The position numbers and the translations under genes were made by a program. The notes under the pieces are model-generated. The model did not search any database, was not told the DNA's origin, and worked only from the letters and a program-made list of their open reading frames with translations. Source: Paramacrobiotus richtersi (taxonomy: Eukaryota > Tardigrada > Eutardigrada > Parachela > Macrobiotidae). Taken from it: DNA of 26,004 nucleotides. The DNA is taken from NCBI GenBank assembly GCA_034698045.1, contig JAQGAU010000584.1:1-26004 (forward strand), given 5' to 3'. Positions 20,242 through 26,004 of the stretch are shown one piece after another (positions within the stretch are counted from its first letter, which is position 1; each line of letters begins with the position of its first letter).

Positions 20242-20621
20242 ATTTTACCGAAGTCCATAACTTTGTTGTTTTTTACTGAACTTATCCGTATTCCAGACAG
20301 CTTATATTCTTACATTGCAGGTCCTCGCATATTCTGCATTCATCCGCATTATATCTAAGCTGAATCGACATCCGGACGAAATTGATTTGGCGAACTGCTC
20401 GGCAAAACCGCTTTCACTGACATCGGTCCACTTATCGGAGACATTTGAGGACTAAAGTCAGTTCTTTTCTGGCCATTAAATCCCTAGTACAGCTAACAAC
20501 CGCAGCCTGGACTAAAGTTATACTAAGCCTTAGTTGTATGTTTCGATAGAATGCAATTTCCCAGCCCTTCGGTGCGCCGGTAGGTGAATGCCCAATAGCC
20601 GTCAACGCGACGTACTCCAGA
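20242..20621. other. Upstream region of the broken F-box paralogue
   Basis: No gene is recognised. The aatgcaattt and cccaata words shared with the intact gene's leader lie at about 20552 and 20590. Confidence 0.4.
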
Positions 20622-21950
20622 ATGCCGTATGGGTCGAGAGCTCATCGTCTTGGCGTTGATTCGGGGGTTACGGTTCGCGGGGCTGACGGACTGCTGCATC
20701 ATGCCAAGCTGGTTGCACCGGAAAGCAACGGCTTTCTCCTCAGTTTTCTAGATGGGAAACCGTCCGTTCTTGTACCATTTGGCGCGGTATATAGCTATCC
20801 GTTTGACTGGAAGAAGATCCCTGCGATGGAAGAATCGGTAGAAGTGCTGCTACAGCTGTAACCTGACGAGCCATGAAAATGGTACCCAGCAAGGAATATC
20901 TGTTTAATTGGCGACTTTCCTAACGACAAGGAATTTGCATTTATCAAAGCTCAGTGGGGAACGGAGCCACTGTGACTGCGATGGTTCCCTTGACGCAAGT
21001 TCGATTGCCTTGTGATCCAGGCGAACTGCGGGTCGTGATGAAACACCTGGATGATTATCAGCCACATGCTCACTATCGTTGTCGGCTGCCTGAGAAAATA
21101 GCTTCTGAAGATCTGCCTTTGAATCTGCTGAGGCAGATGTTCGACTGCCTCCAGACCCAGGCGTGTCACAAGATGCGAGCCGTATGCAAACTGTGGGATG
21201 GAATCATTACATCTTCCGCAGGCTCAAGCACGCTCGAACTCCACTTCAATGCGCACAGCTGTCTGAAGAACCTGCTAAATGTATGGAGTTCACGCGTGAC
21301 CAGCGTCATCGTCCATTCGATGGACGACCATTTTGTGCCGGTCTGCCACCTTCTGAAATGTTTCTCCGTGCGGAATGGAAACGCACCTCTCAGAGTGCTG
21401 GTGCTGGATGGGTTAAACGAGGTCGGCTTGCGTTGTTTAGTCAGTGGCGATGTACACGATGAACTGGCACTGTTTGCCGGGTTTTGGTCTTTCGGGAAGC
21501 CGTACTGTCCGTCCGGATCAGTGACTGCATCTACGAAAGTTGTTGCGCGCGGATCCGATACGGACGGATCGATTTAACCAAAGCAGACTATCGTGCACGG
21601 TTTTGGACCATGGTCGCTAAAAACATTCACAGGAAGCAAAGGGACATGAAGAAAGTCCATTCCTACTTTTCTGAACCATGTCGCTCGCCTAAACTTGTGA
21701 TCCTCATTCTCAAAGTTGGTAGTAAACTTACGGCGTCAGTTCGGTCTTCTGGTAACCTTATTAGTTCCGATTATTATACGTTCCTTTATAGATCCTCAAC
21801 GAGATTGAGGACGCAATACGCGCGGGATCCAGTAACCGAAGGAGGCATTGGTCTGCTGTTGATCTGCTGGGTCTACGCCCGGAGCTGTTGAACGGACTGG
21901 CTGTTGCTGTAGTTGCAAGGGCGATTGACGCGCATTGCGCGGAAGGATGA
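20622..21950 (+). pseudogene. Broken FMRP-like Agenet/F-box paralogue
   Basis: The start at 20622 reads MPYGSRAHRLG, then VTVRGADGLLHHAKLV, closely matching the intact gene. After VEVLLQL (20858) a TAA replaces the next lysine codon, and a TGA replaces tryptophan in PDEPW six codons on. The 140 bases after that are poorly conserved. The frame resumes from about 20954 with the F-box (LPLNLLRQMFDCLQTQACHK, RAVCKLWDGI), and a frameshift near 21480 moves it to the frame of LTKADYRARFWTMVAKN. Exon 1 ends at about 21714 with a weak donor (gttggt). Exon 2 (21792-21950, acceptor tttatag) is fully open, begins ILNEIEDAIRAG and has the same length as in the intact gene. The stops are direct observations; loss of function is inferred. 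Confidence 0.85.
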
Positions 21951-23363
21951 TGGGATGCGAGAATGTCCTTAAATAAGGCCTAGTTTACGATAGTCCGCTC
22001 TAGGAATGTTTCTAACTCTAGTTTACCTAGCTCAGTTGCATTGGCACATCTCAAAAAAATCGCGATAACTTTTACTTTTTAAACTTGGACACGGGATACT
22101 GTTCCTGCTCCCAGATTCTTTGATTAACAACTAACCGACGCGAAGGTCTGCAAAATGACTGATTGCAGTTTTGTCTCTTGATGTCTCTTGGTATTATAAT
22201 CCACTTCTTATAAAAACGGTAATGACTGTTCATGCATTGGCGGCGTTCTTACCGTCTCACGTTAAATAGACCGGATAAAACACCGCAACTTTCCCACAGA
22301 TATTTTTTCACGGTAAACAGTAAGCACGGCTACAGACCAGAGATTCGGCTCCTGACCTTTCGTCGACCGCTCTTTTGTTGACTGACGTTTTGCTTATGGT
22401 ACGACAGTTTGTTGACAACTTGTTCGCTGTTTTGCTGATCGACCTTTCGTTGTTTTGATAGCTTGATGATCAAGCAAATTTGCTAACCTCCAGCCGTAAT
22501 TTTTTTCTGAATCCAAGCACCAAACAAGATCAAGAACTGCGTCAGAAAATACGTCCAACTTCAGTGAACACATACACTGCCGTAAAATGTTAACATTCAA
22601 TAATAAATTTTGTAATCGATTAAATTGATGATTCAAAGTTAACGTTTATCAAAATATGACTTATCACAATACGAAGGTTGTCAAAATTTATCTTGTTGAC
22701 GGAATACCTCAAGCACAAGACAGTACACTCCAACAGTTTTATAGACCAGGGTTTGCGGCAATACATTCGAAGTATTTGATCCTGTCGTTTTTAGAAAAGC
22801 TTGCCGAAAAAACTTTTGACGACTCAGCGAGTGTGGCATCTGTGATAGTAAAAGACTTATTATAATCACTTTCCGGACAATAGCTGGCCACTAAATCTTT
22901 ATTGCACCAGTCACATTGTACGACCTTTACATCCTTTTCGAAATACTATGCAACTGCAGACTGCAGTGCGCTGTTGATATTGATCACATCATCCGGTCCT
23001 GCAAGCCAAGGATCTACAGTGCAGAGTTCGGTTGGAAATTCTAAAGTTGGTACCATAATTTGTTTTATTATGAAACATTCAATGCTGCACCTATTTTGCG
23101 CAAGATAAATCTTGAAGAGTTAGGGCCAATCACTGTTAAGCATCGGTATAACTGTACCAACGGGAATCTGCTGTTCCCTTCAAGGCAATTACCGGTTCAC
23201 CAGTTAGAAAAAAGTAGTTGCAGCAACGAATGAACGGCACGTTCATACAACAGATATCGTCGGCACAGTCCGATTATCAAAATGTTTAGATGGGCAATAT
23301 CTTTGTTACGACCATTTTTAAATACATGCATGAATGTATAAACCAAACTGACTTGACTAGTGC
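21951..23363. other. Intergenic, no gene recognised
   Basis: Short open frames on both strands (22394-22636 on -, 22656-22865 on +) show no known motif, splice pattern or paralogue in this window. The base composition is AT-rich compared with the genes. Confidence 0.5.
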
Positions 23364-23500
23364 CATGTATTGCGGCGGCATAGTATTTATTAAATACGAC
23401 CGCTCGCTATGGAGCCAATAACCAACTTAAGTTATAACAATAAGAATACTACAGAAACCACTGGGAAGTTGCTAAGACTTAGTAGAACTGTGCATACATC
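23364..23500. repeat. Direct repeat, left copy
   Basis: Begins CATGTATTGCGGCGG and contains the palindrome GTATTTATTAAATAC and cgctatggagccaataacc. It is repeated at 24419-24549 with a few substitutions and one 6-bp indel. If trimmed to TG...CA it has the shape of a long terminal repeat (TGTATTGC to GTGCATACA). Confidence 0.9.
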
Positions 23501-24418
23501 ACACTCCTTCCCTTCTTTAAAAAATTGGAAACGCCAATTCCACTAATCAACAACTTTACCATTGCCATTCAGTTCATAACACTTGAGCAATGAATATCAC
23601 TTCACCACTACAATTCATTGTCCAATCCATTGTATCCTTTTCTTAGCAACGGATCGTAATTCTCATGTAAAGGTTCGCTAGTTTCTTCCTTTTTGGGTTT
23701 TAGCTTCCTTCAGCGGCCTGTTGCCCTTGAAATCTCGACTTCAGTGCAAGGATTACGCTTTGACACAGGCTAGCCATGGCCACTGGCTTGCTGTTGGACA
23801 TTTCCTTTCATGCATTGGACATCTTTTTCTCTCGGGACTTCCGCTTGGCACAAGAAACTCTCTTCGCTGATTGACGACCTTTTTTCTCTTCCCGTGTTTG
23901 CTTTTCAATACTCTCAGGTGCATTCGTTCACTCTTTCTCTGCACCCACTCTGGCGGCCTTTCCCTGGCTTGTGCGCTTGGGTCCTTTCATGCGGCCACGC
24001 CCTCTTGTACTGGCGCTGGATCCTGGCCACTTTATTTGACCTTCGCACGGCAGCCGACTCTCCACTGGCTTCTCTCGCGGGACGTAAATTCAGCTCCACT
24101 GACTGATTTACCGATCCACGGGCTCTTCTCTTTCTGTTGGCAAGACAGCTTGCATCACATTGGCTGCGCTCTACTGGTGGCAACTGTCTTTTCCCTGCCG
24201 GACTCTCCGCTGGTATGGAACCGGAAGGACTGCTTATTGGCTCCTCTGACCACGTCGCATCCTTCTCGGAACTGTCATCCCTCCTCTCTTTGGGATGGAG
24301 TTCCAAAGAAGCACTGTCATCCCTCCTCTCTCCTCTTCAGCAGCATAGTACGACAACATCTCGTCATTAAATTTTAGTACTACCATGAGCTCGGATAACA
24401 ACGCCTTCACGCCACTGT
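23501..24418 (-). other. Interior between the direct repeats
   Basis: On the - strand the sequence is purine-rich and open in long stretches in several frames. 24306-23914 gives 130 Arg/Lys/Ser-rich residues, and a later frame ends KPKKEETSEPLHENYDPLLR. I cannot link these into one gene and see no family motif. The + strand frame at 23871-24377 is pyrimidine-rich and is likely a shadow. A short direct repeat, tcatccctcctctct, occurs near 24275 and 24317. Confidence 0.35.
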
Positions 24419-24549
24419 CATGTATTGCGGCGGTATAGTATTTATTAAATACGACCGCTCGCTATGGAGCCAATAACCAACTAGAGTTATAACAATAAGA
24501 ATACTACAGAAACCACTGGGAAGTTGCTAAGTAGAACTGTGCATGCATC
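24419..24549. repeat. Direct repeat, right copy
   Basis: Same orientation as 23364-23500, about 1055 bp downstream, over 90 percent identical by eye. No purine tract precedes it, no primer-binding site is evident after the left copy, and the flanks do not share a target duplication. A miniature LTR element (TRIM) is therefore possible but unproven; a segmental duplication would look the same. Confidence 0.9.
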
Positions 24550-24779
24550 TGGCATCACAACTAGAATTGGATGTGTCAACAAAACAACAGTCAGCAACAA
24601 GAAATAAACAAACCGTCCATGTGCAAAACGTCGGTAAGCAAGCGAGCGTAAATCAAACCGTCGCGAGAAACAGACGGTCGAGTTCAGTAACATCCGATAA
24701 CAAAATGGAGGACAACAAAAATGCTAAGCAAACGGACGGGCCACCCAGAAAGGCCAGAAACTTATCCCAGTGGCAGTAA
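24543..24779 (+). CDS. Unidentified small reading frame
   Basis: 78 residues rich in Gln, Asn, Lys and Ser (for example KQASVNQTVARNRRSS), starting inside the end of the right direct repeat. Eighteen bases after its stop, a second frame (24797-25021) opens in another phase and reads SSDSDSSQSGRIKVRAKNLA. The two could be exons of one gene joined by an intron I cannot place, or chance frames. No family is recognised. Confidence 0.25.
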   Translation: MHLASQLELDVSTKQQSATRNKQTVHVQNVGKQASVNQTVARNRRSSSVTSDNKMEDNKNAKQTDGPPRKARNLSQWQ

Positions 24780-25218
24780 TACTTCTACTGCCGTAATACT
24801 TTTCTGTTCACTCAAGTGTAGCAAGTCATGTTAGCAGTGATTCGGATAGTTCGCAGAGTGGTCGCATAAAAGTCAGAGCCAAAAATCTTGCAAATTTACG
24901 TGAGCACAGTTTCGAAATTTCAACGGATTTGCACGAATTTCACTACGTCAAAGTAACAGTTTGCGTTTTTTACTTGTACAAGCACTACGTTCCATACCAC
25001 GTTTTTCCCCTGATACTGTAGCCTGCCACAGGCGATAACCAACAACGCACCTATTTTATTCACTCACACAACTGTAAACGTAAAAGAAATCATCGACAAT
25101 TCGTGGCCTGATTATGCAAAACAGATTCTAAAACTGTACTTCAGAATGTGAGCTTTTCTGACTGGCCTTGTCTGTTGCATCCTTGAAAACACCAAAGCAG
25201 CAATAGTCTTTCTGTGTA
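24780..25218. other. Mostly unassigned sequence
   Basis: Contains the coding-like frame 24797-25021 noted under the preceding reading frame, which ends PYHVFPLIL and lacks an obvious start. Nothing else is recognised. Confidence 0.4.
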
Positions 25219-25323
25219 CCCCCCTGCATTACGTCACAAAGTTTGCTGAAGCGGCTGACCCCCACGCGTCATAAAGTTTGCTGAAGCGGCTGGCACCCGT
25301 TGAGTCACGAAAGTTTGCTGATA
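25219..25323. repeat. Three imperfect tandem repeats with AAAGTTTGCTGAAGCGGCTG core
   Basis: The core occurs at about 25238, 25273 and, truncated to AAAGTTTGCTGA, at 25310. Each copy is preceded by a CC-rich stretch and a cgtcac/cgtcat/agtcac word. The unit length is about 35-40 bp. Confidence 0.8.
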
Positions 25324-25370
25324 TATTTTCTCAGCCGTTGCGCGTTCGATGACCCAGCAAAAATCGCCAA

Positions 25371-25397
25371 GGAATTTGCGCCGTTGGCGCAAATTCC
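25371..25397. repeat. Perfect 12-bp stem, 3-nt loop hairpin
   Basis: GGAATTTGCGCC (25371-25382), loop gtt, then the exact complement (25386-25397). It is nested within a 9-bp inverted repeat, TGAGTCACG at 25301-25309 and CGTGACTCA at 25403-25411. A further pair, CCCGTTG (25297-25303) and CAACGGG (near 25425-25431), lies outside that. No T-run follows, so it is not a simple terminator. Confidence 0.85.
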
Positions 25398-25461
25398 CCA
25401 GGCGTGACTCAGATCATCATGGACCAACGGGCCGCCGCGCTCCGGGGTATCATCCCAGGAA

Positions 25462-25905
25462 TAAATAACTAAATAACTAACTGAACAAATTAAACTAATT
25501 AACTAATCAACTAATCAACCACTTAACTATTTAACTAATTACTAATTACTAATTAACTAATTACTAATCAACTAATTACTAATTAACTAATTACTAATTA
25601 ACGAACCAACTAATCAACCACTTAACTAATTAACTAATTACTAATTCAATAATTACTAATTAACTAATTAAATTATTACTAATTAAATAATTACTAATTA
25701 ACTAATTAACTAATTAAATAATTACTAATTAACTAATTACTAATTAACTAATTACTAATTAACTAATTACTAATAGACTGATTTGCCAATTACTAGTTAA
25801 CTAATTACTAGTTGGTTAATTTGCTTATTACTAATTAACTAAGTAACTAATTATTAATTAATTGACTAAAAACTGGCTAATTAGCTAATTGATTAATTTA
25901 TAATT
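25462..25905. repeat. AT-rich minisatellite (TAACTAATTACTAAT)
   Basis: Dozens of alternating 8-bp (taactaat) and 7-bp (tactaat) units, more regular in the middle and degenerate at the right end (taattaattgactaaaaac). Non-coding. Confidence 0.93.
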
Positions 25906-26004
25906 AACAAAGATGTATTAAACGTCACAGCGTTATAAAATTCACAGCTTGCTGAAGGTCACAGGGCTCATTCTTTTTCTCAAAGCTACAACATACCCCG
26001 GTTT

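Noticed and set aside
23871-24377. 168-codon + strand frame with hydrophobic stretches
   Set aside because: The Ser/Leu/Phe/Pro content is what a pyrimidine-rich strand yields. The - strand frames look at least as plausible, and no family is recognised.
1-26004. tRNA and rRNA genes
   Set aside because: I searched by eye for paired A-box/B-box sequences (GGTTCGANTCC) and conserved rRNA words on both strands and found no convincing case.

Overview
This is eukaryotic nuclear DNA. Its genes are split by short GT-AG introns (mostly 55-150 bp), and they encode animal-type families: XK-related membrane proteins, BTB/POZ proteins and F-box proteins. One gene appears to have an arthropod-like TATA plus TCAGTC initiator. 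I infer an ecdysozoan-type animal with compact genes. A tardigrade is my best guess, but only a weak one, because no species-specific marker is visible.

Layout. 1-375 is a 10-bp tandem array with 70-bp higher-order units, and it runs directly into a 5'-truncated F-box gene relic (about 420-1033). 1942-5079 is a 3.1-kb foldback (giant inverted repeat) element flanked by a 7-bp duplication, inserted near the 3' end of an unidentified coding fragment. 6773-8620 and 10415-12471 are tandem XK-related paralogues, each with five coding exons and identical intron phases. 12860-16454 is a BTB cluster on the + strand: an orphan 3' exon, a broken MATH-like/BTB gene, and one apparently intact gene that joins a linker-histone H1/H5 globular domain to a BTB domain. 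17540-18914 on the - strand is an intact two-exon gene joining an N-terminal region that resembles the tandem Agenet/Tudor module of FMRP to an F-box. Its broken paralogue lies divergently at 20622-21950. Between them is a 1009-bp terminal-inverted-repeat element flanked by TA (19231-20239). The last 3 kb carries a 135-bp direct repeat pair, unidentified small reading frames, a nested hairpin region and an AT-rich minisatellite.

How the genes relate. The XK-related pair are probable plasma-membrane proteins of the phospholipid-scramblase family. The BTB and F-box genes are both expected to be substrate receptors of cullin-RING ubiquitin ligases (CUL3 and SCF respectively). In both, the usual recognition domain seems to be replaced by a module known from chromatin or RNA-associated proteins. 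In both families one intact copy sits beside decayed copies, which suggests birth-and-death evolution in a region rich in mobile elements. All exon models come from reading splice sites, frame and paralogue alignment by eye; none is supported by transcripts.
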